Below, piece by piece: positions 1 to 8,368 of a DNA stretch of 64,000 nt (the stretch's first letter is position 1; each line of letters starts with the position of its first letter). The DNA is from Oscillospiraceae bacterium (GTDB taxonomy: Bacteria; Bacillota; Clostridia; Oscillospirales; CAG-272): the NCBI GenBank assembly GCA_015064415.1, contig SVSG01000002.1, forward strand, positions 1 through 64,000, written 5' to 3'. Under the pieces are notes generated by a model. It saw only the letters and a list, made by a program, of their open reading frames with translations, ran no database searches and was not told the origin of the DNA. The position numbers were made by a program, and so were the translations under genes.

Positions 1-33
1 AGTGGTCAAACATGTGGTCAGACCGAGAAATTG

Positions 34-66
34 ATGATTTTTCGGCATTCGGGAGAGCCGAAAAAG
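34..66. terminator. hairpin beyond the tRNA remnant
   Basis: TTTTTCGGC and GCCGAAAAA form an inverted repeat around a loop of about ten bases. The A/T-rich ends make it terminator-like on either strand. It lies downstream of the tRNA-like remnant in that gene's orientation. Confidence 0.4.
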
Positions 67-116
67 TCAGTGTTTTCAAGGGTTTTCAGCGTTTTTGGAA
101 TTTACAACGCAGAGAA

Positions 117-166
117 CGGTGATTGAGACCCGAACGTAGCGCTCTACCAAGCTGAGCCACACCTCG
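117..166 (-). pseudogene. tRNA-Pro(CGG)-like remnant
   Basis: Read on the minus strand, the sequence from 166 leftwards starts like a proline tRNA. There is an acceptor 5' strand CGAGGTG, a D-arm (GCTC...GAGC), an anticodon 5' stem CTACG and a loop TTCGGG with anticodon CGG. The expected 3' stem CGTAG is missing. After the G following the anticodon the sequence is TCTCAATCACCG, which looks like the 3' end of a T-arm plus acceptor from a different tRNA. The result is about 50 nt and cannot fold as a tRNA. A join between two tRNA genes at the shared GTTCGGG is my inference. An intron or insertion in the anticodon loop, with the 3' half beyond the left edge, is the alternative. Confidence 0.45.
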
Positions 167-256
167 ATATTTCGTACCATAATATTATAGCAAAAACGGG
201 CGGGCTTGTCAAGGGCTTTGCGCAAAAAAGAAAAGAGAATAGCGTGGCGATTTTAC

Positions 257-285
257 TTGAACGGGGGCGAAAAGTGTGTTATAAT
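257..285 (+). promoter_or_regulatory. sigma-A-type promoter
   Basis: TTGAAC, a 17-nt spacer and TATAAT, located 30 nt before the start codon at 315. Confidence 0.65.
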
Positions 286-314
286 AGAGAAAGTGAGAAA
301 AAAGGAGGCGGAAC

Positions 315-830
315 ATGACGGAGAACGAGAAGAATATGGCGTTGCGCGCGGGTGCTTCCTTTTGCGCATCCATGCCGAAGGGTGAGGCACTTGGTGCCAT
401 ACTGGAGGCGCTTTCGGCGCGCTATCTTGGCGAGCGCGCGTTGCGCGCGGGGGATGAGGTGCTGCTATTGGGCAATATTACGGCATCGGAGCGGGATCTT
501 CTGCATCGAAACGGCCTGCAGGCGGTATCGGCGGAGAAGGGGCTTGTGCACGCGCTTTCTCCCGCCACGCGCATGGTAATGTTCGGCACCGCCGGGGCGG
601 AGGCGTCCGCCTTGCGGGCGGCGCGCAACTTTTGCAACGACTTTGAGCTATGGCTGATCGTGGATGCGCGAAAGGCACAATTTTGTTGTGAGTTCGACGG
701 GGAAATCTATCCTGCGGCCGCTGTGGGGGATTTCAGCATTGTGTCTGACGAGGAAGGTGAGTATATCGTCACCAGAGATGTGCAGCTATATCGGTTGCTT
801 CCTCAAATCGCCCCAAAAAACAAAAAATAG
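315..830 (+). CDS. hypothetical protein, 171 aa
   Basis: I do not recognise this family. The ATG at 315 follows a strong AAAGGAGG site and a good promoter, so the frame is very probably real. The protein is soluble, with no signal peptide or membrane segment. It is alanine- and leucine-rich in the first 115 residues and has a hydrophobic beta-strand-like stretch (VLLLGNI near residue 48). The C-terminal part is more acidic. The two cysteines near residues 124-125 (FCCEF) are the only clustered ones. It stands alone between a tRNA remnant and a terminator at 906-966, so it is probably monocistronic and context says little about its role. Confidence 0.7.
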   Translation: MTENEKNMALRAGASFCASMPKGEALGAILEALSARYLGERALRAGDEVLLLGNITASERDLLHRNGLQAVSAEKGLVHALSPATRMVMFGTAGAEASALRAARNFCNDFELWLIVDARKAQFCCEFDGEIYPAAAVGDFSIVSDEEGEYIVTRDVQLYRLLPQIAPKNKK

Positions 831-905
831 AAAAACAGAGAAACGCAAACGATATATAATGGAATGATATATGTAATAATTGGAAAATCATGCGTTAAAA
901 ATTGG

Positions 906-966
906 AAAACGCTCTGCGCGGTGAAATTTCCCTGTTGGGCCTCATTGCACAGAGCGTTTTGCGTTT
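906..966. terminator. terminator shared by convergent genes
   Basis: AAAACGCTCTG (906-916) pairs with CAGAGCGTTTT (950-960) around a 33-nt loop. T-rich sequence follows on the plus side. It separates the 315-830 gene from the convergent U32 gene that ends at 973. Confidence 0.65.
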
Positions 967-972
967 TGTTTT

Positions 973-2967
973 TTATATACGTCTTGCGGGGCCTTGAAGC
1001 GGTGCGCCGTTTTGGTAGGCGGCGATCACGCGATCGACCTCGGCGGGGGATTCCAACGTGAAAATATAATGTCCTGCACGGATATCGGCGCGCGCAAGGT
1101 CTGCGCGACGGTCGCTCATCACCGTGGGGCGGCTATTGAGCAGAATATTGCGGTGCGGGGGAAGTTGCAGGATGGGGAAGCGCTCACGGCGGCGATCCAC
1201 CAGAGCGTTTTGCCCTTGCTCGCATTTCTGACAGCTTCCGACCTCCTTGCCCGCGCATTTCTCCAATAGCATCAGCGGAATGCGCCCATATACGATCACG
1301 TCGCGCGCGCCGCGGATGTCACGGATCTGCGGGAGCGTGAGCTCGGGGGAAAGGATGGCGTCCGTGAAGCCGAGGGCAAGCAAGGCGTGCAAGCTTTCGG
1401 TATTGGTGACGTTCAGGCGGAAATCCGCGTGGGGGATAAGCCCCACCTCTTTGACGAGTGCAAGATGTCCGATGTTGCCCACCAGTGCGTGCGTGGCGCC
1501 CGCCTCCTTGGCCTTTTGCAGCTCCGCCTTGATCTGCTCCTTTTCGTGGTCGAAGATGACGGGCGGAACGGTGACGCCGTTGGCGGCGCTGTCATAGGCG
1601 TGCAGGGGGAGGAAGCGAAGCGGGAAGTATGCAAGTGCTGCCTTCGTGATCTGGGTGGCGTGCTCAAAGCGCGCGGAGCGCGGGGGCGCTTCGCCGTTTT
1701 TTTGTTGCGGTGTGCCTTCGGCTTGTGTGGGGAGCGTGCGCGGGAGTGCAGAGAGCTTTTCCAGTGCTTCGCGGCGCAACGCGTTCAGGCGGGAGACGGG
1801 CACCATCAGCCCCTCGTCCAGGGTGATATTCACCGTGGCGGGCACGTACGGGGTGCCGCCCAGCTTGCAAAGGTTCTTTTTGATCATTTCCGCGTCCATC
1901 GGGGCGCGCTCGGCCACAAGGGGCACGTCGCCCGTCACGGTGGCACTGCGGCCGTTTGCCTTTACGGTGAGGGTGAGGGGCTCGTTCCTTTTCATGCTGA
2001 AATCCAGCGTGAGCGGCACCGTGCGCGTCATTTTTTCAAAGGGCGCGAGTGTGCGCGTGCTTTGCTTGTCTTCCTCGGAGCGGTAGCCCATCATGTCCTT
2101 GCCCGTGCGGCCTTGGAAGTAGGCATCGGTGAAGCCGCCGCGCGAGAAAACCGAGGCAAGATATGCCATTTCCTTCGAGGTGGCGGCGCGGCGCTCATCC
2201 AGCAGGCGGCGCCAGACCGATACGACCTCGCGGACGTACTCGGGGGATTTGAGGCGCCCCTCGATCTTGAGGGAATGCACGCCCATCTCGATCAGCTCGG
2301 GCACGTGGGCGGCGAGGGAAAGATCTTTAAGGGAGAGCGGATATTTGCCCGTGGCATCGGGCAGGCGGCAGGGCTGCGCGCACTCGCCGCGGTTGCCGCT
2401 GCGCCCCCCGACAAGCGAGGAGAACAGGCATTGACCGGAGTGCGAAACACAAAGCGCGCCGTGGACGAAAACCTCGGCCTCCAGCTCGCTTTCGGCAAGA
2501 AAGCGGCGGATGTCGGCGGCGGGCGTTTCGCGTGCCAGTACCATGCGCGTGAAGCCGAGCGCTTGCAGTTCCTTGGCGGCCGCGACGTTGTGACCCGAGC
2601 ATTGGGTGCTGGCGTGCAGCTCGAAATCAGGTAGATGGCGGTGGATGGCCGCCGCTGCACCGAGATCAGCCACGATCAGGGCATCCACACCCGCGAGATA
2701 CGCCTCTGTTGCGGCCTCGACGGCGCGGGGAAGCTCACGATCGGTGACAAGCGTGTTCAAGGTGACGTAGGCCTTGGCACCGAAGGCATGGCAGAGCTTG
2801 GCCGCCTCGCGCATCGCCTCGGGTGTGAAGTTGGCTGCGCGCAGACGCGCATTGAAATCGGTGCCGCCGAAATAGACAGCATCGGCGCCCGCATCCAGCG
2901 CGGCGCGCAGAGCATCGGGCGTGCCGGCGGGGGCCAGCAGCTCGGGCAGAGTCAGCTTTTCGGTCAT
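973..2967 (-). CDS. U32 family protein (RlhA/YdcP-like)
   Basis: This 664-aa protein belongs to peptidase family U32. The N-terminus has the family motif LPELLAPAG at residues 7-15, followed by a TIM-barrel-like region with ASTQCSGHNV. A cysteine cluster (CSHSGQCLFS...GECAQPCRLP) lies near residues 175-200, and a final cysteine pair near residue 590 (GSCQKCEQ). The length and the extra DUF3656-like middle part match RlhA of E. coli (about 650 aa), which hydroxylates C2501 of 23S rRNA. U32 members mostly act as Fe-S-dependent RNA or quinone hydroxylases rather than proteases, so rRNA modification is the best guess. It overlaps zapA by 4 nt (ATGA) and is the second gene of that operon. Confidence 0.88.
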   Translation of the reverse strand: MTEKLTLPELLAPAGTPDALRAALDAGADAVYFGGTDFNARLRAANFTPEAMREAAKLCHAFGAKAYVTLNTLVTDRELPRAVEAATEAYLAGVDALIVADLGAAAAIHRHLPDFELHASTQCSGHNVAAAKELQALGFTRMVLARETPAADIRRFLAESELEAEVFVHGALCVSHSGQCLFSSLVGGRSGNRGECAQPCRLPDATGKYPLSLKDLSLAAHVPELIEMGVHSLKIEGRLKSPEYVREVVSVWRRLLDERRAATSKEMAYLASVFSRGGFTDAYFQGRTGKDMMGYRSEEDKQSTRTLAPFEKMTRTVPLTLDFSMKRNEPLTLTVKANGRSATVTGDVPLVAERAPMDAEMIKKNLCKLGGTPYVPATVNITLDEGLMVPVSRLNALRREALEKLSALPRTLPTQAEGTPQQKNGEAPPRSARFEHATQITKAALAYFPLRFLPLHAYDSAANGVTVPPVIFDHEKEQIKAELQKAKEAGATHALVGNIGHLALVKEVGLIPHADFRLNVTNTESLHALLALGFTDAILSPELTLPQIRDIRGARDVIVYGRIPLMLLEKCAGKEVGSCQKCEQGQNALVDRRRERFPILQLPPHRNILLNSRPTVMSDRRADLARADIRAGHYIFTLESPAEVDRVIAAYQNGAPLQGPARRI

Positions 2968-3593
2968 ACGAGATTGGCGTCAGCGTCACCGGGGGTCATT
3001 TGCTCGTATTTTTGGGTGACCTGTTGCTCCTCGGGGGTGATCTCGATGGTGGGGGCCTGCTCGTAATTCTGATAGGTGATGGGGGGCTCGCGCGTTTCCA
3101 CGCACATGCTTGCCAGCTTTTCGCGCAGCTCACGCACCTCGGTCAGCATCGAAAGCACCTGATCGTGCATGCGGTCGGCACGGGAGTTTGCCTCTCCGTT
3201 CTGGCGCATCAGCTTGGCGTTCAGACGGAAGAGCGTGGCGTTGTCGGAAAGCAGCGCGTCGTAGGTGCCGCGCGTGACCTGCAACTCGGCGCGCAGAGCC
3301 TCGTTTTCGCCGCGCAGCATACTTGCTTCAAAATTATCGCCCGTGGGGTCGGCCTTATGTAAGAACTCTTCCAGCTCCTTGATGCGCTCCTCCAGATGGA
3401 TGTTGCGCGTGCAGTAATCCAGCGCGGCAAGCAGAGCGGCCTCGGTACGGGTGCAGTTGTTGGCGGCGGCGGTGGAGATGGCTTGGATCTGTGTATCCAG
3501 TGCGGCAACGGCGGCGTCGATCGTTTCCTGTGTTTCCTCACATACGATATTCATGGGGACGTCGGCCACGGTGACGGAAAATTTTTGCTTCAT
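2964..3593 (-). CDS. zapA: cell division protein ZapA-like
   Basis: Residues 1-90 match ZapA: a short beta strand region (KFSVTVADVPMNIVCEE), then helices containing the typical LAALDYCTRNIHLEERIKEL. ZapA binds FtsZ filaments and bundles them at the division site. At 209 aa it is about twice the usual 85-110 aa. Residues 90-170 are a long predicted coiled coil, and the last 40 are a polar Gln/Glu-rich tail. Such extended ZapA proteins upstream of a U32 gene are common in Clostridia. The start is set by AAAGGAG before the ATG at 3593. A perfect promoter lies at 3668-3696. Confidence 0.85.
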   Translation of the reverse strand: MKQKFSVTVADVPMNIVCEETQETIDAAVAALDTQIQAISTAAANNCTRTEAALLAALDYCTRNIHLEERIKELEEFLHKADPTGDNFEASMLRGENEALRAELQVTRGTYDALLSDNATLFRLNAKLMRQNGEANSRADRMHDQVLSMLTEVRELREKLASMCVETREPPITYQNYEQAPTIEITPEEQQVTQKYEQMTPGDADANLV

Positions 3594-3617
3594 GTTTTGC
3601 TCCTTTCAAGCTTCCTC

Positions 3618-3646
3618 TTGCAAAATGCAAGGTTTTGGTGTATAAT
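3618..3646 (+). promoter_or_regulatory. proB promoter
   Basis: TTGCAA, a 17-nt spacer and TATAAT. Its predicted start near 3653 faces the start of the opposing zapA promoter. Confidence 0.6.
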
Positions 3647-3667
3647 GGGTACAATCGTTCAGTTTCT

Positions 3668-3696
3668 ATTATAATACAAAACGCTGAAATTTTCAA
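3668..3696 (-). promoter_or_regulatory. zapA-U32 operon promoter
   Basis: On the minus strand: TTGAAA, a 17-nt spacer and TATAAT. It lies inside the proB 5' untranslated region, so the two promoters point at each other. Confidence 0.7.
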
Positions 3697-3724
3697 ATAC
3701 TTTTTCAAAGAAAGGGCAAAAAAT

Positions 3725-4507
3725 ATGTCCGTGTTTTCCGAATGCAAAAGAATCGTCATAAAAATCGGTTCCTCGACCCTCACGCACGAGACGGGATCGC
3801 TCAATTTGCGCCGTATCGAGGCGCTGGTCAAAACGCTGTCCGATTTCAAAAACGAGGGCAGACAGGTGGTGCTGGTCTCCTCCGGTGCTGTGAGTGCAGG
3901 TGTGGCCAGAACGGGCAAGGGGCGCCCCACCTGCACCGCCGAAAAGCAGGCGATGGCCGCCGTGGGACAGTGCGAGCTGATGAAGCTGTATTCCAAGCTT
4001 TTTTCCGATTTCGGGCATACCGTTGCTCAGATTTTGCTGACAAAGGACGTCATTGACAACCCCGCGCGCCGCGCCGCCGCGGAGGATACGTTCGGCACGC
4101 TTCTTGCGATGGGGTGCATCCCGATCGTTAACGAAAACGATTCGGTCTCCACCGAAGGGATCAACTTCGGCGGCAACGATACGCTTTCCGCGTACGTGGC
4201 GCTGGTCTGCCACGCGGACCTTTTGATCAATCTGTCGGACGTGGACGGCCTTTATGACAGTGATCCGCGCCGCAACCCGGGTGCCAAGCTGATCGAGCAC
4301 GTGAAGGGCGTGGACGAGCAGATCCTTGCCATGGCGGGCGGGGCGGGTACCGAGCGCGGCACGGGCGGTATGGCGACCAAGCTGCAGGCGGCGCGCATCG
4401 TGCTGGAGGCGGGGATCCCGATGTATATCCTCAACGGCAAGGAGCCGACCATTTTGTACGAGCTTCTGGACGGCCGCCACGTGGGCACCTATTTTTCGAC
4501 GAATTGA
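3725..4507 (+). CDS. proB: glutamate 5-kinase, short form
   Basis: This enzyme phosphorylates glutamate to gamma-glutamyl phosphate, the first step of proline synthesis, in the cytosol. The 260-aa protein is an amino acid kinase fold: VIKIGSSTL near residue 12, VLVSSGAVSAG near 48, the substrate loop VNENDSVS, and GGMATK near the end. It stops after the kinase domain, so the C-terminal PUA domain of the ~370-aa enzymes is absent, as in some Firmicutes. The ORF track starts 30 codons earlier. I chose the ATG at 3725 because the family begins there and the upstream codons overlap the zapA promoter. No proA follows, so the pathway partner is elsewhere. Confidence 0.9.
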   Translation: MSVFSECKRIVIKIGSSTLTHETGSLNLRRIEALVKTLSDFKNEGRQVVLVSSGAVSAGVARTGKGRPTCTAEKQAMAAVGQCELMKLYSKLFSDFGHTVAQILLTKDVIDNPARRAAAEDTFGTLLAMGCIPIVNENDSVSTEGINFGGNDTLSAYVALVCHADLLINLSDVDGLYDSDPRRNPGAKLIEHVKGVDEQILAMAGGAGTERGTGGMATKLQAARIVLEAGIPMYILNGKEPTILYELLDGRHVGTYFSTN

Positions 4508-4550
4508 CCAAAATACCCTGAAACGGTATGAGTTTTTCGAAGCTTTATAA

Positions 4551-4591
4551 AGAGACGGGGCCGCTTTGCACAAGCAGCCCGTCTCTTTTTC
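4551..4591 (+). terminator. proB terminator
   Basis: AGAGACGGG pairs with CCCGTCTCT around an 18-nt loop, followed by TTTTT. Confidence 0.8.
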
Positions 4592-4702
4592 TATGTGTTC
4601 AGGTAATATACTATTTCATGAACAAAACGCAGTGCAAGCAGATCGGGGAAAATGTCAAAACAAGAAAAATACTGCCGTGTTGCATTTTTTTGTGCGAAAT
4701 TC

Positions 4703-4731
4703 TTGACATTTATTCATACATATGATATAAT
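4703..4731 (+). promoter_or_regulatory. consensus sigma-A promoter
   Basis: TTGACA, a 17-nt spacer and TATAAT: a perfect consensus, implying strong expression of the secreted protein at 4801. Confidence 0.8.
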
Positions 4732-4738
4732 TTCCTCA

Positions 4739-4778
4739 CAATCGTTCGTGTAATAGTATATTTTTATGGTAACGATTG
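4739..4778 (+). promoter_or_regulatory. 5' UTR hairpin
   Basis: CAATCGTT (4739-4746) and AACGATTG (4771-4778) can pair at the very 5' end of the predicted transcript, 8 bp with a 24-nt A/T-rich loop. A 5'-terminal stem like this could protect the mRNA from decay. The role is inferred. Confidence 0.45.
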
Positions 4779-4800
4779 AAAAAATTAAAGGAGAAAAAGG

Positions 4801-6573
4801 ATGAAGAGAAAGACTTTACTTGGCTCGCTTTTGACGATCCTACTTTGCCTCACTCTGATCGCGGGCTCGACCTTCGCACTGTTCACCGACAGTGAGACAG
4901 TCGACATCGCAGTCACTGCCGGTAAAGTTGATGTGGACGCAACAGTAACCGCACTCAGCATTCTTTCCTACCCCAAGCTGGTAGAAAAGGATGAGTGGAC
5001 CGAAGTCAACGGCAACGAAGCGACGTTTACGAACGGCGGCGTGGTGACCTACGCCAAAGAGAGCAACAACGCACTGACGCTTGACAGAATCACTCCCGGT
5101 GACGCCGTCAAGGCCGAGATCACGATCCAAAACAAGAGCAACGTGAACGTCAGATACCGTTTGCGTTACTATGCCGAAGCGGACGTAACGCCCGAGGGCA
5201 AGAGCCCGCTGCTGGAGGCGCTGGATATCACACCCGCAGATGCAAACGGCAACAAGCTTGTCTGCAATATGAAGGGGTATACCAAGTGGAGCAGCACCGT
5301 GATCGCTCCTGCAACCACCACTGAAGGTGATGCAGTGACGACTGTGTCTGTGACGATTGAGCTCCCCTATGAAACGGGCAACGAGTATCAGGGCACTTCC
5401 TGCAAGATCTATCTGATGGTTGAGGCGGTGCAGGGCAATGCTGACGTTGTGTGGGACGGCAAGGCCGACACCACTTGGTACAATGATACCGACACGGAAT
5501 TCGTTTTGAATAATGCAAGCCAGTTCGCAGGTCTTGCGGACTTGGTGGATGCCGGCAACACCTTTGAGAACAAGACCATCAAACTGGACGCTGACTTGGA
5601 TCTTGGTGCAACCGACGCAAACGGCGATCCCATTTGCTTTGATCCGATCGGCAGTTACAGAAACGATCAGGCCTTCAAGGGAACCTTTGACGGTCAGGGA
5701 CACAGCATCGTTAATATGAGCCAAAACACCTGGGCGCTGAACAACGGCTATTATTATGGGGATCTTGGACTTGGTTTCTTCGGCAAGGTCGAGGATGCCA
5801 CCATTAAGAATCTTGTCATGGATGGGGCAGAGATCTCCGGCGAATCCGGTCTGTGTGGTACGGTTGCGGCTACCGCTTATGGCAACTGCACCTTTGAAAA
5901 CATTATCGTTGCAAATTCCAACGTTGCTGACTATCAGTACTATGCCGGCGGTGTCGTCGGTTGGGCAAGCGGCGACCACAGATATATCAACTGTGACGTT
6001 GACGCGTCGACGACCATCGCAGGGCAATGGGGAGATTTCAACAATGCTTGCGGCGGTCTTGTCGGTGGTGCCGGCAGTAGCGGTACGTACTATTTTGAAG
6101 ATTGTGACGTTGCCTGCCGCATTGATGCATTCAACGACGTAACTTCCGCTTACGAGTGGTATTCCTACCGTAGATGCGGCATGTTGATCGGTGACACCAA
6201 CCATACGGCTGACGGTAACGCTGTGACAACCGCAGCTGCTCCCAACGTAACCTGCGTGAACTGCACGGTTACTTACGGCGAATGGGCAAACTACACCTAC
6301 TGTGAATTCAATGCGATGGGATATCCCTTTGTCAGAGTGCAGGCGGGTGTGAGCACCGGTGCTTACTCGAATCCCCGTTACGGACATCCCACCGATGCCA
6401 ATGGCAATACGGTCGTGGATGACAACCACGTCCACAATGACGGCGAGAAGCATCATGAGCTGATTGTATTCGACCAGCTCTTTGGTGGTGATAGCGGAGA
6501 TCGCTACTGCACCTATGGTCTTGCTACTCATCCCGGCGTAACCGTTATTTACAATAACAAACCCGCGAACTGA
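4801..6573 (+). CDS. large secreted protein with SipW/TasA-type signal
   Basis: This is a 590-aa exported protein. Residues 1-25 are a signal peptide (LLTILLCLTLIAGSTFA) directly followed by LFTDSETVDIAVTAGKVD. That matches the SipW-dependent signal and N-terminal region of TasA/camelysin-type proteins. Residues 30-215 look like the TasA-type beta domain. From about residue 240 come GLUG-like repeats (AGGVVGWASGDH, CGGLVGGAGSSG, FDGQGHSI), which form beta-helix-like surface structures. TasA relatives build extracellular fibres or act as surface-anchored matrix proteins. No sipW, sortase motif or partner gene lies nearby. The start is fixed by AAAGGAG and a perfect promoter. Its own bidirectional terminator follows. 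Confidence 0.8.
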   Translation: MKRKTLLGSLLTILLCLTLIAGSTFALFTDSETVDIAVTAGKVDVDATVTALSILSYPKLVEKDEWTEVNGNEATFTNGGVVTYAKESNNALTLDRITPGDAVKAEITIQNKSNVNVRYRLRYYAEADVTPEGKSPLLEALDITPADANGNKLVCNMKGYTKWSSTVIAPATTTEGDAVTTVSVTIELPYETGNEYQGTSCKIYLMVEAVQGNADVVWDGKADTTWYNDTDTEFVLNNASQFAGLADLVDAGNTFENKTIKLDADLDLGATDANGDPICFDPIGSYRNDQAFKGTFDGQGHSIVNMSQNTWALNNGYYYGDLGLGFFGKVEDATIKNLVMDGAEISGESGLCGTVAATAYGNCTFENIIVANSNVADYQYYAGGVVGWASGDHRYINCDVDASTTIAGQWGDFNNACGGLVGGAGSSGTYYFEDCDVACRIDAFNDVTSAYEWYSYRRCGMLIGDTNHTADGNAVTTAAAPNVTCVNCTVTYGEWANYTYCEFNAMGYPFVRVQAGVSTGAYSNPRYGHPTDANGNTVVDDNHVHNDGEKHHELIVFDQLFGGDSGDRYCTYGLATHPGVTVIYNNKPAN

Positions 6574-6590
6574 TCAATTTCAGTGCTCGC

Positions 6591-6631
6591 AAAAACCGCC
6601 AAGCCGATTTTTCGGCTTGGCGGTTTTTTTA
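6591..6631. terminator. bidirectional terminator
   Basis: ACCGCCAAGCCGA pairs with TCGGCTTGGCGGT, with AAAAA before and TTTTTTT after. It serves both the secreted protein gene and the convergent ABC transporter operon. Confidence 0.88.
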
Positions 6632-7378
6632 TGCTTTGAAAAAATAGACCTCGTTTTGGTTTTCGTCGGTGGCGCGGTAGCGCGTGAGTCCAAAGACACG
6701 CTCGGGGATGCGGACATTAAGGCACGCTTGCGGCGTGCCGTCAAAGGTGAGCTTGCCGCCCTCCAACAGCAGGACGCGGTCGGCAAGGTCAAGCGCGGCG
6801 GCGAGATCGTGCATGACAAGCAGGATGTGCTTGCCCTTTTCGCGCTCCTCGCGCAAGACGCGGTAGAGCGTCGCGCTGAAGGTGGCATCCAGATAAGTGG
6901 CGGGCTCGTCCAAAAGCAAAACGGGAGTGTTTTGCGCGAGGAGCAGTGCCAGAAAGACCTTTTGGCGCTCGCCGCCCGAAAGCGTTTGCACGGGGCGCGC
7001 GGAGAGCGACTCGATTTCCAGTTTTTCAAGGATTTCTCGTACCGTTTGCCACTCTTTTTCACCCGGACGGGTGCAAAAAGGGGCAAAACCGAGCGCTACG
7101 ACCTCGCGCACACAAAGGGCGGGGGCAGGGAGCTTTTGCGGCAGGAGCGAGAGGAGCTTGGCGCGCTCACGCGGGGCATATGTGACAAGTGAGGTGCCGT
7201 TCAAAAGGATGTTACCCGTATACGCGACCTCACCGAGAGCCGCGTGCAACAGTGTGCTTTTTCCCGCGCCGTTGTGCCCGATCAGCACCGTGATGCCGGG
7301 GGTAAGGGTAAGGGAAAGATCGTTTAAGACCGGCGGCGCGCCGCGATAGGCGACGGAAAGGTGTTGAAGCTCAAGCAT
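6629..7378 (-). CDS. FecE/BtuD-type ABC transporter ATP-binding protein
   Basis: This 249-aa ATPase of an iron-siderophore/cobalamin-type importer powers uptake from the cytoplasmic face. Visible motifs in order are Walker A GHNGAGKST (residues 34-42), a Q-loop (LLPQ), the signature LSGGERQK, Walker B VLLLDEP and the H-loop VMHD. It is the last gene of a four-gene minus-strand operon and overlaps the permease gene by 8 nt. The family covers heme, ferric siderophores and corrinoids. The sequence alone does not settle the substrate. Confidence 0.9.
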   Translation of the reverse strand: MLELQHLSVAYRGAPPVLNDLSLTLTPGITVLIGHNGAGKSTLLHAALGEVAYTGNILLNGTSLVTYAPRERAKLLSLLPQKLPAPALCVREVVALGFAPFCTRPGEKEWQTVREILEKLEIESLSARPVQTLSGGERQKVFLALLLAQNTPVLLLDEPATYLDATFSATLYRVLREEREKGKHILLVMHDLAAALDLADRVLLLEGGKLTFDGTPQACLNVRIPERVFGLTRYRATDENQNEVYFFKA

Positions 7379-8363
7379 GGTGTTTCCTCCCGAGCAGAAG
7401 GGATAGGAAGAAGGGAACGCCCAAAAGGGCGGTGAAGATGCCGACGGGAACCTCCGTGGGGGAAAAGATCACCCGCCCCGCAAGGTCGGCCAGCAACAGC
7501 AAAATGCCGCCACCGATGGGGGAGAGCAATATTTCAAGCCGCGTGCGATTGCGCGCAAGGCGGCGCGCCACGTGCGGCACAAGCAATCCGACAAAGCCAA
7601 GCAAGCCCGCAAAGGAGACGGCGGCCGCGGCTGAGGCAGCGGCACAGATGAGCGCAAGCAAGCGTACACGCCTGACGGGCACGCCAAGCGAGGCGGCAAG
7701 CGTATCACCAAGGCAGAAAAGCTGTAATTTTCCCGCAAGCAAGCATGCGCCGACAAGGCAAAGAAGGATGATCGGCATCGGGAAATAAAGATCCTTCATC
7801 GTGACGCCGCGAAGCCCCCCCACCGAAAAATCGGTATAGGAGGCAAGCACGTCGGCATCCAGCACCGAGAAAAAGGAGATGCCCGCGCCAAAAAGGGCGG
7901 AGAACGCCACGCCGCACAGCACCACGGCGGTCTTGCCCATCTGCAGGCGGCCGGAAAGTGCCAGAATGCAAAGCGCGGTGAGTAGCGCGCCGCAAAAGGC
8001 GGCGAAGGGCAACAGCGCATACAGCGCGGGGAAAAAGGTGAGCGAAAGAATGACGAAAAAGCCCGCACCCGCATTGATGCCAAGAATGTTGGGGGCTGCG
8101 AGGGGGTTGTCCGTTACCTGCTGTAACAGCGTGCCCGCAAGTGCCAGCCCCGCCCCCGCAAACAGCGCGGCAAGGGCGCGCGGCAGGCGGATGGCCGTAA
8201 GGATCAGGGCGGCGTTTTCGCACCCCGTATGCCCGAAAATGGCACCAAAGAACTCTTTGGTGGTGAGATACGTGCTGCCGTGGCGCAGGGAAAGGAGAAA
8301 GGAAAAAAACAACAAAAGGAGCGCACCGCCAAGCACGGCGGCACTCCGCACGCTTTTTTTCAT
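7371..8363 (-). CDS. FecCD-type ABC transporter permease
   Basis: This is a 330-aa integral membrane protein with about ten hydrophobic segments. It carries the FecCD/BtuC family stretch LPRALAALFAGAGLALAGT followed by NPLAAPNILGINAGAG, and the C-terminal cytoplasmic coupling region VPVGIFTALLGVPFF. It forms the homodimeric channel of a FecBCD-type importer. I use the ATG at 8363 rather than the GTG at 8372 because AAGGAG sits at the proper distance from the ATG. It is translationally coupled to both neighbours by overlaps. Confidence 0.9.
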   Translation of the reverse strand: MKKSVRSAAVLGGALLLLFFSFLLSLRHGSTYLTTKEFFGAIFGHTGCENAALILTAIRLPRALAALFAGAGLALAGTLLQQVTDNPLAAPNILGINAGAGFFVILSLTFFPALYALLPFAAFCGALLTALCILALSGRLQMGKTAVVLCGVAFSALFGAGISFFSVLDADVLASYTDFSVGGLRGVTMKDLYFPMPIILLCLVGACLLAGKLQLFCLGDTLAASLGVPVRRVRLLALICAAASAAAAVSFAGLLGFVGLLVPHVARRLARNRTRLEILLSPIGGGILLLLADLAGRVIFSPTEVPVGIFTALLGVPFFLSLLLGRKHHA

Positions 8364-8368
8364 GGCGA

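Noticed and set aside
1-130. group I intron in the tRNA anticodon loop
   Set aside because: Less than 130 nt is visible and no conserved core pairing could be made out. The 3' exon is not in the window.
4840-6531. 563-aa minus-strand ORF
   Set aside because: It is the antisense of the SipW-type secreted protein, which has a perfect promoter, ribosome site and signal peptide.
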